A DNA stretch of 64,000 nucleotides from Ramlibacter cellulosilyticus. Lineage in GTDB: Bacteria > Pseudomonadota > Gammaproteobacteria > Burkholderiales > Burkholderiaceae_C. Of the stretch, positions 30,669 through 38,886 are shown piece after piece. Each line of letters begins with the position of its first letter. Positions within the stretch are counted from its first letter, which is position 1. Below the pieces are notes generated by a model. The model searched no databases. It saw nothing but the letters and a program-made list of their open reading frames with translations, and had not been told where the DNA came from. The stretch lies in NCBI RefSeq assembly GCF_014297465.1, contig NZ_JACORT010000008.1:62001-126000 (forward strand), given 5' to 3'. Both the position numbers and the translations under genes were made by a program.

Positions 30669-31339
30669 TCACGCAAGACGTGAAGGCCGTCCTCTTCGAC
30701 CTGGACGGCACCCTGATCGACAGCGCGCCGGACCTGGGAGCCGCGGCCGACAAGATGCGCACGGACCGCGGGATGCCGTCGCTGCCCCTGGAGTCCTACC
30801 GCCACATGGCCGGCGCCGGCGCGCGCGGCATGCTGGGCATCGCCTTCGGCATCGGCCCGGACCACCCCGAGTTCGCGGACATGCGCGAGGAGTTCTTCCG
30901 CAACTATGAGAGCTGCATGACGCAGCGGACCTACGTGTTCGAAGGCGTGAAGCAGCTGATCGACTCGCTGGTGGAGCGCGACGTGGCGTGGGGGGTGGTG
31001 ACGAACAAGTCGATGCGCTTCGCGGGTCCCTTGACCAAGGGGATGCCGCTGTTTTCGACGGCGCGGACCGTTGTCGGTGGCGATACGACCCCGCACCCGA
31101 AGCCGCACCCGGCGCCGTTGCTGGAGGCGGCGCGGCAGTTGAATGTGAAGCCGATCGAGTGTGTGTATGTAGGCGACGACTTGCGGGACATGTTGGCGGG
31201 CAAGGCCGCTGGCATGGGCACGGTCGCGGCTACTTACGGCTACCTGGGTACCACGGACGTGAAAGAGTGGGGCGCCGATATCCATATCGAGACGCCGCTG
31301 GCCCTTCTGCCCCTCCTCCGCTTCCGCGTCCCCGCCTGA
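30665..31339 (+). CDS. gph: HAD family phosphoglycolate phosphatase
   Basis: The 224-residue HAD-superfamily phosphatase removes the 2-phosphoglycolate formed during DNA repair, or acts on a related small substrate. Motif I is [16 protein letters not shown] with both aspartates, motif II lies in GVVTNKS, and motifs III/IV are KPHPAPLL and [17 protein letters not shown]. The start ATG overlaps the ubiG stop. The frame is open for about 640 bp upstream, but that part is a shadow of ubiG. Substrate specificity is by analogy with the ubiG-gph order in relatives. Confidence 0.92.
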   Translation: MITQDVKAVLFDLDGTLIDSAPDLGAAADKMRTDRGMPSLPLESYRHMAGAGARGMLGIAFGIGPDHPEFADMREEFFRNYESCMTQRTYVFEGVKQLIDSLVERDVAWGVVTNKSMRFAGPLTKGMPLFSTARTVVGGDTTPHPKPHPAPLLEAARQLNVKPIECVYVGDDLRDMLAGKAAGMGTVAATYGYLGTTDVKEWGADIHIETPLALLPLLRFRVPA

Positions 31340-31351
31340 CCGTCGGTATTT

Positions 31352-31390
31352 CTCCCTCTCCCTCTGGGAGAGGGCTGGGGTGAGGGCACG
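31352..31390. repeat. 39-bp hairpin repeat, family D copy 1
   Basis: CTCTCCCTCTGGGAGAG forms a compact hairpin followed by GGCTGGGGTGAGGGCACG. An identical 39-bp copy is at 33842. It sits between the gph stop and the end of the convergent VanZ-like gene and lacks a T run. Confidence 0.85.
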
Positions 31391-31391
31391 C

Positions 31392-31814
31392 TCAGCGCCC
31401 GCCAGCGCGCTCCATCCTCCTCGACACCCCCGCCGCCAGCACCCACCCCACCGCATACCCCAGCGTCCCCCCGACGACATCCATCGCCGCATCCGCCAAC
31501 TGCGGCGACCTTGTCGGCAACAGCAGCTGCGCGAACTCCGTGAGCACCGCCGCGGCCACGAAGCAGGCGAGGGCCAGGCCGAATCCGCCTTTCAGCCGCG
31601 ACAAGGCCATGAAGAATCCCACGGCGGCAAACGCCACCAAGTGGTCCAGGTCGAAACCCGGCACGCGGCTGTCGAGCCAGCGCACGGTGTGGCCGAGCCA
31701 GGGGACGTCCGTCTGGATGTGGACCAAGGCGGGGTAGGGGACGAGGAGGGCGACGGCGACGAGGGCGATGGCCAGCGCGAGGCCGAACCGGAAGAGAGGG
31801 AGTGCGCGCTTCAC
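31392..31814 (-). CDS. VanZ family protein
   Basis: A 140-residue integral membrane protein with four predicted transmembrane helices. It has the VanZ-like pattern DLDHLVAFAAVGFFMALSRL and later TEFAQLLLPTRSPQLADAAM followed by DVVGGTLGYAVGW, the conserved polar residues of the family. Relatives include VanZ (teicoplanin resistance) and many proteins of unknown role. I place the start at the GTG at 31814. The frame continues upstream to an ATG at 31883, but that extension is encoded partly by a palindromic repeat and looks non-native. It is the end of a leftward set galE - elyC-like - vanZ. Confidence 0.75.
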   Translation of the reverse strand: MKRALPLFRFGLALAIALVAVALLVPYPALVHIQTDVPWLGHTVRWLDSRVPGFDLDHLVAFAAVGFFMALSRLKGGFGLALACFVAAAVLTEFAQLLLPTRSPQLADAAMDVVGGTLGYAVGWVLAAGVSRRMERAGGR

Positions 31815-31878
31815 GCCGAGCAGGCTAGCAAGCTGCTCGGCAGGGGGATGTCGGACGGGTGCGCGTCCAGCCTCCGTT

Positions 31879-31905
31879 GTCATCCCGGCGGAGGCCGGGA
31901 TCCAT
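31879..31905. repeat. Palindromic repeat, family E copy 2
   Basis: GTCATCCCGGCGGAGGCCGGGATCC forms a short stem with a GGCGGAGG centre. It resembles a repeat type common between proteobacterial genes and lies between the VanZ-like and ElyC-like genes. Confidence 0.65.
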
Positions 31906-31925
31906 GAACTCGTCCTGGAGGCAGC

Positions 31926-32678
31926 TCAGCGTGTCACCAGCGCTCGCCCCACCAGTTCCTTCATCGTCCGGCTTGCCGTATCCAGGGCACCCGTATCGGG
32001 CACCCAGAGCCGCGCCCCGCCCACGGTGCGCTGCGAATGATCCGTCGGAGCCGGAATCACCTGCACGCCCGCGCGCTCGAACTCCGCCACCGCCCGGTGC
32101 ATGTGCAGCGCCGACGTCACCAGCAGCACGCGCTGCACGCGGTAGTCCCGCAGCAGGGGCGCCGTGAACTCCGCGTTCTCGCGGGTATTGCGGCTGCGCT
32201 CTTCCAGCACGATGCGGGCGGGTGGCACGCCGAGGTCGACGAGCAGGGCGCGCATGGCCTTGGCTTCGGACATCGCGCTGATCTCAGGATCGCTGCCGCC
32301 ACTCAGAAAGATCAGTGATGCCTTGCCGGCGCGGAACAGGCGGGCGGCGTGCCAGACGCGGTCGGACGCCTGGTTGAGGTCGGGGTAGCGATTCGCTTCC
32401 GTCGGCGGCACGACCCCGCCGCCAAGAACCACGATGGCCGGTGCGAACGGCACCTCCTCGACGCGCTGCGGCGGGAAGGCGGCTTCGGTGCGCTGCTCCA
32501 GCCACTCACTCGCTGCTGGCGTGGACCAGAGCCAGAGCCATGCGAGCGCCAGGAAGGCCAGCAGAGTGCCGATGCGCCGAGCCCATCGCGTCAGCCCCAA
32601 TCCCAGCAGGGCCAGGACGAGCGCCGTACCGAGCGGAGAGATCAGCGCGATCGCGAGCTTGGAAACCAGGTAAGGCAC
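31926..32678 (-). CDS. ElyC/SanA/YdcF family protein
   Basis: A 250-residue protein of the DUF218 fold. Two N-terminal transmembrane helices (LAIALISPLGTALVLALLGL and LLAFLALAWLWLW) precede a soluble domain beginning PAIVVLGGGVVPP. That domain has the conserved LIFLSGGSDPEISAMSEA and NTRENAEF. E. coli ElyC acts in cell-envelope integrity and peptidoglycan or enterobacterial common antigen metabolism. The start is taken as the GTG at 32678, 10 nt after the galE stop. The longer open frame upstream is antisense-like shadow of galE. Confidence 0.85.
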   Translation of the reverse strand: MPYLVSKLAIALISPLGTALVLALLGLGLTRWARRIGTLLAFLALAWLWLWSTPAASEWLEQRTEAAFPPQRVEEVPFAPAIVVLGGGVVPPTEANRYPDLNQASDRVWHAARLFRAGKASLIFLSGGSDPEISAMSEAKAMRALLVDLGVPPARIVLEERSRNTRENAEFTAPLLRDYRVQRVLLVTSALHMHRAVAEFERAGVQVIPAPTDHSQRTVGGARLWVPDTGALDTASRTMKELVGRALVTR

Positions 32679-32688
32679 GAACCCGATC

Positions 32689-33804
32689 TCAGCCCGCGTA
32701 GCCCTGCGGGTTGGCGCTCTGCCAGCGCCACGCGTCGGCGCACATGTCCTGCAACGTGTGCTTGGCCTCCCAGCCCAGCAGGCGCTTGGCCAGCGACGGA
32801 TCCGCGTAGCACTGGGCCACGTCGCCCGGCCGGCGGTCGACCAGCTGGTAAGCAACCTTGCGGCCGCTGGCCTGCTCGAAGGCGCGCACGACCTCCAGCA
32901 CGGTGTAGCCGCGGCCGGTGCCCAGGTTGACGGTGAAGTTCTCCGGCCGCGCGAGCAGGGTGCGCACGGCCGCGACATGGCCGGCGGCGAGGTCCGTCAC
33001 GTGGATGTAGTCACGGACCCCCGTGCCGTCCGGCGTGGGGTAGTCGCTGCCGAAGACGTTGAGATAGGGGCGCATGCCGACGGCGACCTGGGTCACGTAC
33101 GGCATGAGGTTGTTGGGGATGCCGCTCGGGTCTTCGCCGATGAGCCCACTGGGGTGCGCGCCGACGGGGTTGAAGTAGCGGAGGATGCCGATGCGCCAGG
33201 CAGGCTGCGCCTTGGCGACGGCCTGGAGCATGTCCTCGATGACCAGCTTGGTGTGGCCATAGGGGTTGGTGTGGCTGCGGGGGAAGTCTTCGGTGATCGG
33301 GACGGTGGCGGGATCGCCGTAGACGGTGGCGCTGCTCGAAAACACGAGGGTCGGCCCGACCGCCACATCCCCCGCTCCCCCTCCGTCATCTCCGCGAAAG
33401 CGGGGAACCAGGGCACCCTTGTCCCCGCCTGCACCCAGATACACCGCCTCCATCGCCTTCAGCAGGCTGATCGCCCCACCCAGGTTGTTCTCGAAGTACT
33501 TCAGCGGCTGGGCCACGCTTTCCCCCACCGCCTTGTCCCCCGCGAAGTGGATCACTCCCGCCGGCCGGTGCCGCCGCAGCACGTCTTCGACGAACGCGGC
33601 ATCGCCCACATCCCCTTCCTCCAGCAGCGGCCGGGAGCCGAGGATCCGCTCCAGCCGGTCCAGCACGACCCGGTTGCTGTTGCGGAAGTTGTCCAGGATC
33701 ACCGGCCGGAACCCGGCCTCCTGCAGCGCGACGACCGTGTGGCTGCCGATATACCCGGCGCCGCCGGTGCAAAGGATGGAAACGGAAGGCTGCGCCTGGC
33801 TCAT
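32689..33804 (-). CDS. galE: UDP-glucose 4-epimerase with repeat-bearing insertion
   Basis: The 371-residue enzyme interconverts UDP-glucose and UDP-galactose. The NAD loop is CTGGAGYIGSH at residues 12-22. The catalytic serine and tyrosine are in VFSSSATVYG and TNPYGHTK, followed by GILRYFNPVGAHPSG. It is about 30 residues longer than E. coli GalE (338). The excess is at residues 121-150 (nt 33444-33355), between LLKAMEA and TLVFSSSA, and includes LVPRFRGDD encoded by a family-E palindrome at 33384. The insert precedes the catalytic-serine strand and keeps the frame. Activity is likely but not certain. Confidence 0.93.
   Translation of the reverse strand: MSQAQPSVSILCTGGAGYIGSHTVVALQEAGFRPVILDNFRNSNRVVLDRLERILGSRPLLEEGDVGDAAFVEDVLRRHRPAGVIHFAGDKAVGESVAQPLKYFENNLGGAISLLKAMEAVYLGAGGDKGALVPRFRGDDGGGAGDVAVGPTLVFSSSATVYGDPATVPITEDFPRSHTNPYGHTKLVIEDMLQAVAKAQPAWRIGILRYFNPVGAHPSGLIGEDPSGIPNNLMPYVTQVAVGMRPYLNVFGSDYPTPDGTGVRDYIHVTDLAAGHVAAVRTLLARPENFTVNLGTGRGYTVLEVVRAFEQASGRKVAYQLVDRRPGDVAQCYADPSLAKRLLGWEAKHTLQDMCADAWRWQSANPQGYAG
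33384..33413. repeat. Palindromic repeat, family E copy 3, inside galE
   Basis: GTCATCTCCGCGAAAGCGGG followed by GAACCAGGG is a recognisable copy of the common GTCATTCCCGCGAAAGCGGG-type repeat. It is read through in frame as part of galE. Confidence 0.8.
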
Positions 33805-33841
33805 GGCCCGCGACTATACCGACCCCGCTCCCCCGGATTTG

Positions 33842-33880
33842 CTCCCTCTCCCTCTGGGAGAGGGCTGGGGTGAGGGCACG
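33842..33880. repeat. 39-bp hairpin repeat, family D copy 2
   Basis: This copy is identical over 39 bp to the copy at 31352. It lies between the galE start and the ssrA promoter. Confidence 0.85.
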
Positions 33881-33904
33881 CAAGGCCTTTGCCCAGCCAC
33901 CCTC

Positions 33905-33933
33905 TTGAAATCTCCCCCCATGCCTTAAACTAC
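33905..33933 (+). promoter_or_regulatory. Probable ssrA promoter
   Basis: A good -35 box, TTGAAA (33905-33910), lies 17 bp before AACTAC (33928-33933), within TTAAACTAC. This is 8 bp before the predicted first base of tmRNA. Confidence 0.5.
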
Positions 33934-33941
33934 GCACTCCT

Positions 33942-34316
33942 GGGGCTGCACTGGTTTCGACGTGGGTTCGGACACGCAGCAGGGCATGTCGAGGATCAGT
34001 TTCCCTCGTTAATCCAGCTGAAACAAACTAACTGCGAACGACGAACGTTTCGCCCTCGCCGCTTAATTGCCGGTGAGCCTTGCAACAGTTGGCCGATGGG
34101 CTGGGTTAGGGTCGCAAGGTCCTAGCTGCAAGGGTACTTACATTGGCTGGCTTCTGTCCGGGTGCCTTGGGCGGGAGCGAGAAAATAGGGCACTGGCTGC
34201 TTGCGTAGCGTGCGACTGCGCGACGCGAGTGGCGAGATCCAAAACAGACCGCTAAACATGTAGAACTGCTCGGAGAAGGCTTGCGGACGCGGGTTCAATT
34301 CCCGCCAGCTCCACCA
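33942..34316 (+). ncRNA. ssrA: Transfer-messenger RNA (tmRNA)
   Basis: The RNA (375 nt) rescues ribosomes stalled on broken mRNA. The tRNA-like ends are visible. The 5' GGGGCTG pairs with the 3' AGCTCC before the discriminator A and an encoded CCA. The T-arm region GCGGGTTCAATTCCCGC is at the 3' end, and the D-like CTGGTTTCGACG is near the 5' end. The tag reading frame runs from the resume codon GCG at 34034 to TAA at 34066 and encodes ANDERFALAA, the tag typical of Burkholderiales. Its 3' end also marks the left border of the accessory polysaccharide region. Confidence 0.97.
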
Positions 34317-34366
34317 TCTTTCACGGGTCGCGGGACCGTCTCCGCCTCGCTACGCGGTCCGAGGGC

Positions 34367-35056
34367 TCAGCTCGCCGGGCGCAGCAGGCGGCGGAAGCGC
34401 TTCCTGATCTGCCAAATCATCGGCGACATGTCTTCCGGCACGTCGTTGTAGTTGCGGAAGCCGTCCTGCTCCGCCACCTTCCCGTTGGTGAAGTCCTTCA
34501 GGACATCGAGCATCCGCTGCGAGGGCAGCCGCTGCGGGTCGTCGTCCTTGGCGAACACGGCGATGAAGTCGTTCCAGTCCGCGTTCTTCTGCTTGCCCAC
34601 GAATGACTCGAGGAGAGTCACCGGGTAGCCGTTCCGGCGTCCCCAGTTCTGCAGGGCGGTACCACTGTCCGGGTAAAAGCGCCAGCAGTCGACGGGGTAG
34701 CGGTGGAAGTAGCCGTTGGAGGGCACATTCAAGTAGAACAGGCCGCCCGGCTTGAGGATGCGCATGTTCTCCAGGAATGCGAGCCAGAAGAACTCGGAAT
34801 GCTCGTAGCAGGAGGAGGACACGCATACGTCGGCGTACCCGGTCTCCAGGGGCAGGTTGTACGGATCCGTGATGCGGACGTCGACGCCCTTGCCCTCGAC
34901 GAAATCCAGGCCGATGTACTCGCAATCTGCCGGGGCCACAGAGCGCAGCGACCCGTTCACGTCCTGGGAGCCGATGTCCACGACCCGCTTGGGGCCAGTG
35001 CCGCCGACGTACGTCCGAAAAAAGACCTCCGCGTAGTGGAGTGCGGTGTCGTGCAT
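34367..35056 (-). CDS. Class I SAM-dependent methyltransferase
   Basis: A 229-residue methyltransferase-like protein. The SAM motif I is RVVDIGSQDVNGSLR, with an acidic residue ending the second strand (YIGLDFVEGKGVDV). Motif IV-like VCVSSSCYEHSEFFWLAF follows, then MRILKPGGLFYLNVP. The substrate is unknown; genes of this kind are common in O-antigen and capsule clusters, where they methylate sugars. It is the first gene after ssrA and reads towards it, separate from the main leftward cluster. Confidence 0.8.
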   Translation of the reverse strand: MHDTALHYAEVFFRTYVGGTGPKRVVDIGSQDVNGSLRSVAPADCEYIGLDFVEGKGVDVRITDPYNLPLETGYADVCVSSSCYEHSEFFWLAFLENMRILKPGGLFYLNVPSNGYFHRYPVDCWRFYPDSGTALQNWGRRNGYPVTLLESFVGKQKNADWNDFIAVFAKDDDPQRLPSQRMLDVLKDFTNGKVAEQDGFRNYNDVPEDMSPMIWQIRKRFRRLLRPAS

Positions 35057-35839
35057 ACCCTCTGATCCTCGTCCAGCAACCTGAGGGTGGAGGATACATG
35101 GGGAGGAGCGGCTCTACCGTAGCCCGCAGACGAGACGTGGGCCAAGCGAGACAGGGGGCGGCACCGTCGGCGTGAAGCTTTGGGGGGCTCCTCAAGCCCT
35201 GAGTTCCGTCCCGGTTCCTTGAGTGCAGCTTCCTGAGGCTGTTGCCGCAACTGGGCCGTCGCTCGGGACTGGGAGTCCAACATTCACCAAGCAAGGTCAG
35301 CGATGGCCACGCGCACCAACACGCGCTTGAGAACGTTGTGTTCGTGGCTGGGTAGTCGGCTGACACACGGATATCGACGCGCCGGACCCGCTGGCGGTGC
35401 TGCGGAAGGTCGAGGCGCGTGGCGCGACCGCCGCGCACCCGGTGAAGGGCGGTTGTGGCCAAGTCGTCCGCTTCGGCATCGCTGCAGGACGGCGTGGAAG
35501 GTGGGCGCCGCAAACCTGGAAGCTGGTGGGCTGCATTCAAGTTGCCGCAGTTTGCCAGGCGGACCATCAGCATCGCCGACAACCTCAACGTAGCCGCGTT
35601 AAGGGGTGGCCCGGCGTACTCAAGCATGTCCTGCAGCGGCCCACCTTCGCGTGGCGTGGTGGGTGTTGGGGCCGGTTGCACGCCTCGCGCAGATCTGCCG
35701 CCGGATTGCGGGCGCAATGTCTGTCGGAGAGGGTCCCCGATCAGCTTCTCGCGGCTGTTCCAGGTGATCGGCGTCGTAAGCCTTGCCGAGTGTCTCTCAT
35801 CAGGTACCATTCCGCGCCAGAAGATTCGACGAGGCGTCT
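35057..35839. other. 783-bp region without a convincing gene
   Basis: Only short overlapping open frames on both strands occur here, none with a recognisable motif, and codon use does not favour one frame. It may be decayed insertion-sequence or island-junction DNA. No integrase, tRNA or clear inverted repeat was seen. Confidence 0.5.
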
Positions 35840-37777
35840 ATGGTCGGCAAGAGGTTTGACATCCAGTTCTTGCGCGGCGTCGCGGTGCTGTCGGTGGTAC
35901 TGTTCCACGCGTTTAAGGAGACTTTTGTCGCTGGATACCTCGGCGTCGACGTCTTTTTCGTCATCTCCGGATTCTTAATCACGGGCATGATCCTGCGGGA
36001 CCTGGAACGCAGTACCTTTAGCTTCCATAATTTTTACAGACGCCGCGCTCGCCGTTTGCTTCCTGCGACAATATCGACTCTGTCGGTGACCACCGTTTTA
36101 GCGGTGTTCCTGCTCACTCCAGCGGAATTCGGAGACTACGCCAAGCAACTCATTGGCGCTCTGACGTTTACCGCCAATTTCTTCCTCGCGCAGCAGACAG
36201 GTTACTTTGCCGGGGAAGCAGAGACAAAAGTGCTTCTGCACATCTGGTCCCTTTCGCTCGAGGAGCAGTTCTACTTCATCGCGCCGGCAATCTTATGGTT
36301 CACCCCAATGCGCGGTCGGCCTTGGCTGCTGGTGGGGGCCGCAGGGCTAAGTGCAGCTCTGTGCTATCTCCTTATGCGAGGCGAAGTTCCCCATCTTTCG
36401 ACTAAGGCAGCCGCGAAGGCGGCATTCTTCATGTTGCCCGCTCGTGCGTGGGAACTGCTAATCGGCGGTTTTGCAGCTTGGGTCATGCTGCGGCGGCCCC
36501 AGTTGCAGGTTCCATATCCGATAAAGCTTGTCGCGCTCGCACTGACGGCTGTCGTACTTGTCAGGTGGCGAGGTGCACAGCATCCGGGTATTGGTGCTGC
36601 GCTCATTTGCCTGACCACGAGCGTAATGCTGCTTGGCTCAAGCGTTTGGCTGCGCGAGAACCTTATAACGAAGGCGGTGGCGCGGCTGGGAGACTGGTCG
36701 TACTCTGTCTACCTCGTCCATTGGCCGCTTTTCGCCTTCGCCTTTATTGTGTATCTCGGAGAGCCCCCTGTGTGGCTGTGCGCAGCTCTCGTCTTGGTTT
36801 CATTGGTGCTAGGTTACCTACAATACAAATTTGTGGAGCAGCCACTCCTCAATGGCTGGCTTCAGCCTGAAAAGCGCATGTGGGTTGGCCTCGGGCTCGG
36901 CGCTGGCGGCCTGGCAGTCTGTGCCGCAGCAATTGCACATGTTTCGACTCCCATGCCAGGAATGGGCCCACAAATTGGCCTTTCCCAAGCCTGCGACCAA
37001 CAAGGTGGCAAGTACAAACAACTGGCAGTATGTCGAACGGGGAATGATCCCGAGATGGTTTTGTGGGGCGACAGCTTTGCAATGCATCTTGTGCCTGGAT
37101 TCACAAAGGTGATGGGTCCACAGTGGCCGTTTGTTCAGGCAACGAAATCGGCGTGCAGCCCGCTGGTTGGTCTGGCACACACCAGTGGAGGCTACAACGA
37201 GAGTTGGGCAAGGGACTGCATCGCATTCAATCGTGGCGTAGTCGAGTCGTTGCGCGACATGCCGTCGGTGCGTTTCGTGGTGCTCGCCAGTTCCTGGGTT
37301 CAAGTCCTCAATTCAGGCGGTCAGCAACTCTTTGATGTGGACCACCAGCGCCCTTGGTCGGCGGAAGTGACTAGGTCGCATCTTCTCAGCACCATTCGCG
37401 AATTGCAGGCGCTCGGTAAGCAGGTCGTCCTCGTGGGGCCGACAGCAATGGCCAAATATGATGTCGGCGCGTGCAACGCGCGGGCATTAACTGGACGCGT
37501 TCTGGCCGGGCTGGATAACTGTGATCCTCTTCGCGATGAGATTCAAGGCAGGCTGGGCAACGTGCTCGATGAGCTCCGAACAGCCTCATTGAGCACTGGT
37601 GCCGTCTTGCTGCTCCCCACGTCAGCCATGTGCACTGAACTGAAGTGCCATAGCGTTGTTGAAGGCAAGAGCGTTTATCGCGATCGCGGGCACCTGACGC
37701 CGCACGGCTCCGAGTACGTTGTTCGTTCGATGGGATTCGCCCAAGTACTCGGCCGCTCGAGCATATCCATTCCCTAG
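35840..37777 (+). CDS. Acyltransferase (OafA/YrhL type) with C-terminal SGNH domain
   Basis: A 645-residue inner-membrane protein. Residues 1 to about 350 are an acyltransferase-3 domain with about ten helices. It opens RFDIQFLRGVAVLSVVLFHA with the conserved arginine and histidine, followed by GVDVFFVISGFLITGM and RRARRLLPA. After a further helix, the periplasmic C-terminal SGNH domain carries the nucleophile block MVLWGDSFAMHLVPG and the final histidine in RGHLTPHGSEYV. Proteins of this architecture O-acetylate O-antigen or capsule sugars. The start at 35840 gives the usual lead to QFLRG. The gene has clearly lower GC than the flanking core genes, a sign of transfer with the polysaccharide region. 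Confidence 0.92.
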   Translation: MVGKRFDIQFLRGVAVLSVVLFHAFKETFVAGYLGVDVFFVISGFLITGMILRDLERSTFSFHNFYRRRARRLLPATISTLSVTTVLAVFLLTPAEFGDYAKQLIGALTFTANFFLAQQTGYFAGEAETKVLLHIWSLSLEEQFYFIAPAILWFTPMRGRPWLLVGAAGLSAALCYLLMRGEVPHLSTKAAAKAAFFMLPARAWELLIGGFAAWVMLRRPQLQVPYPIKLVALALTAVVLVRWRGAQHPGIGAALICLTTSVMLLGSSVWLRENLITKAVARLGDWSYSVYLVHWPLFAFAFIVYLGEPPVWLCAALVLVSLVLGYLQYKFVEQPLLNGWLQPEKRMWVGLGLGAGGLAVCAAAIAHVSTPMPGMGPQIGLSQACDQQGGKYKQLAVCRTGNDPEMVLWGDSFAMHLVPGFTKVMGPQWPFVQATKSACSPLVGLAHTSGGYNESWARDCIAFNRGVVESLRDMPSVRFVVLASSWVQVLNSGGQQLFDVDHQRPWSAEVTRSHLLSTIRELQALGKQVVLVGPTAMAKYDVGACNARALTGRVLAGLDNCDPLRDEIQGRLGNVLDELRTASLSTGAVLLLPTSAMCTELKCHSVVEGKSVYRDRGHLTPHGSEYVVRSMGFAQVLGRSSISIP

Positions 37778-37870
37778 GTACAGGCCCCCTTTGTATCCGG
37801 TCAAACTCAGCGCTCTGGAGGTTCTGTAGCGTTGCGCTAGCATGCCGGACGGTAGCACCGAGTGTGCTCC

Positions 37871-38244
37871 GTAAGCGTCCGGTGGCGCCGTCTTGACCGC
37901 CCCGAATCTGGGAGTACTTTGGTATCTCAAGCTGCCAGCGATGCGGCAGCAGCTCGCCGATGCGGTTGGCTGGCTGTGTGGGCAGCCGCTCAGGACATCA
38001 CGCAAGTAGGCGTACGGGTCGTGCTCGTTCATGCGGATCGAGTGGATCAGGCTCATGATCGCTGCAGCGCGCTTTCCAGCCCGCAGCCTGCCCGCAAAGA
38101 GCCAGTTGGAGCGGCCGATCGCAATGGGCCGGATCTGTTCACGACCTAGTTGTTGTCGGCGGGCAGGTCGCCATCGTATGTACCGGGTAAGTGCCGGCCA
38201 TCGCCGCCGGCTGAGGGAATACTCAATCGCGCGGTACTTGGGCC
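37871..38244 (-). pseudogene. Decayed 3' part of an older IS66-family tnpC with terminal repeat
   Basis: The minus strand encodes a damaged C-terminus of an IS66 transposase. QIRPIAIGRSNWLFAGRLRA and KRAAAIMSLIHS match the intact tnpC nearby, but an in-frame stop and frameshifts break it. It ends at 37871 with GTAAGCGTCCGG, the same terminal repeat as the intact element. The intact IS66 copy inserted right at its other end. Confidence 0.8.
38237..38244. repeat. Target-site duplication of IS66 element (left)
   Basis: CTTGGGCC directly precedes the left terminal repeat and is repeated exactly at 41228-41235. Eight base pairs is the duplication length typical of IS66. Confidence 0.9.
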
Positions 38245-38282
38245 GTAAGCGTCCGGCGATCGCATGTTGACCTGCAAGCTGG

Positions 38283-38876
38283 TCAGCGCAGGCGGCGTAG
38301 CGCCAGGTTCGCCGCATTGAGATCGAAGCCGTTCGGGTCAAACGGGCCGCCCCACCATAGCCACATGGCTCCGTGTTCCACGTGCGCAGGGTCACGCATG
38401 GCCTGCAGGAAGTCCATGTAGCCGGGCGTGCCGCCGACATCCTCCGGGGGGCACGCATTGGCGCCGGCGAGACACATTGGCCATGTGTTGACGTCCTCCA
38501 GCGGCTGCAGAACTTGCTCGATCTTTATCAGGTGCCGCCAGTCATCCCCGAAGTCGTAGACGTACTCGAATTCCTGAATGGCACTGCCAAGGACGTCGTC
38601 AAGTCGGAATCGCTTGTCTTCAAGCAGGTCACCGTCCAGGCCCCACTCGTCATTGCGCACTCCATAGCGTCGGTCTGCGATTTGAAATGCGTGCAGGTGG
38701 CTGTTGGTCCAGCCCATGGCGGCCTGGATCACGCGATCGAGCTTGGCGAGAGTCAGGGTGCCCGGTACCCACAGGCGCCTCCAGATCGCCGGCTCGATGT
38801 CGGCGAGGCGAACCAGCAGTTGGTAAACGTGCTGCGGGGCGATGCGGCGATCGGGGCCGGTCTTGCGGGTAACCAT
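38283..38876 (-). CDS. Plasmid pRiA4b ORF-3-like protein, IS66 passenger
   Basis: The 197-residue protein matches the PRiA4_ORF3 (IS1096 TnpR-like passenger) family. It begins with the typical VYQLLVRLADIEPAIWRRLW and then shows AMGWTNSHLHAFQI and FEYVYDFGDDWRHLIKIE. The GDDW and HLH residues are family hallmarks. The biochemical role is unknown; it is often carried by transposable elements. Here it lies inside the IS66 boundaries, 10 nt downstream of tnpC, and so moves with the element. It is not needed for IS66 transposition as generally understood. Confidence 0.88.
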   Translation of the reverse strand: MVTRKTGPDRRIAPQHVYQLLVRLADIEPAIWRRLWVPGTLTLAKLDRVIQAAMGWTNSHLHAFQIADRRYGVRNDEWGLDGDLLEDKRFRLDDVLGSAIQEFEYVYDFGDDWRHLIKIEQVLQPLEDVNTWPMCLAGANACPPEDVGGTPGYMDFLQAMRDPAHVEHGAMWLWWGGPFDPNGFDLNAANLALRRLR

Positions 38877-38886
38877 CCCGCCAAGG

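Noticed and set aside
34333-34360. GGACCG...CGGTCC hairpin after ssrA as a terminator
   Set aside because: The stem is short with a 16-nt loop and no T run follows.
38190-38244. Plus-strand reading LREYSIARYLGPK as an upstream part of istB
   Set aside because: The minus-strand reading matches the IS66 TnpC stretch (RAIEYS...RWPALTRYI) better, so the istB fragment is counted only from 41231.
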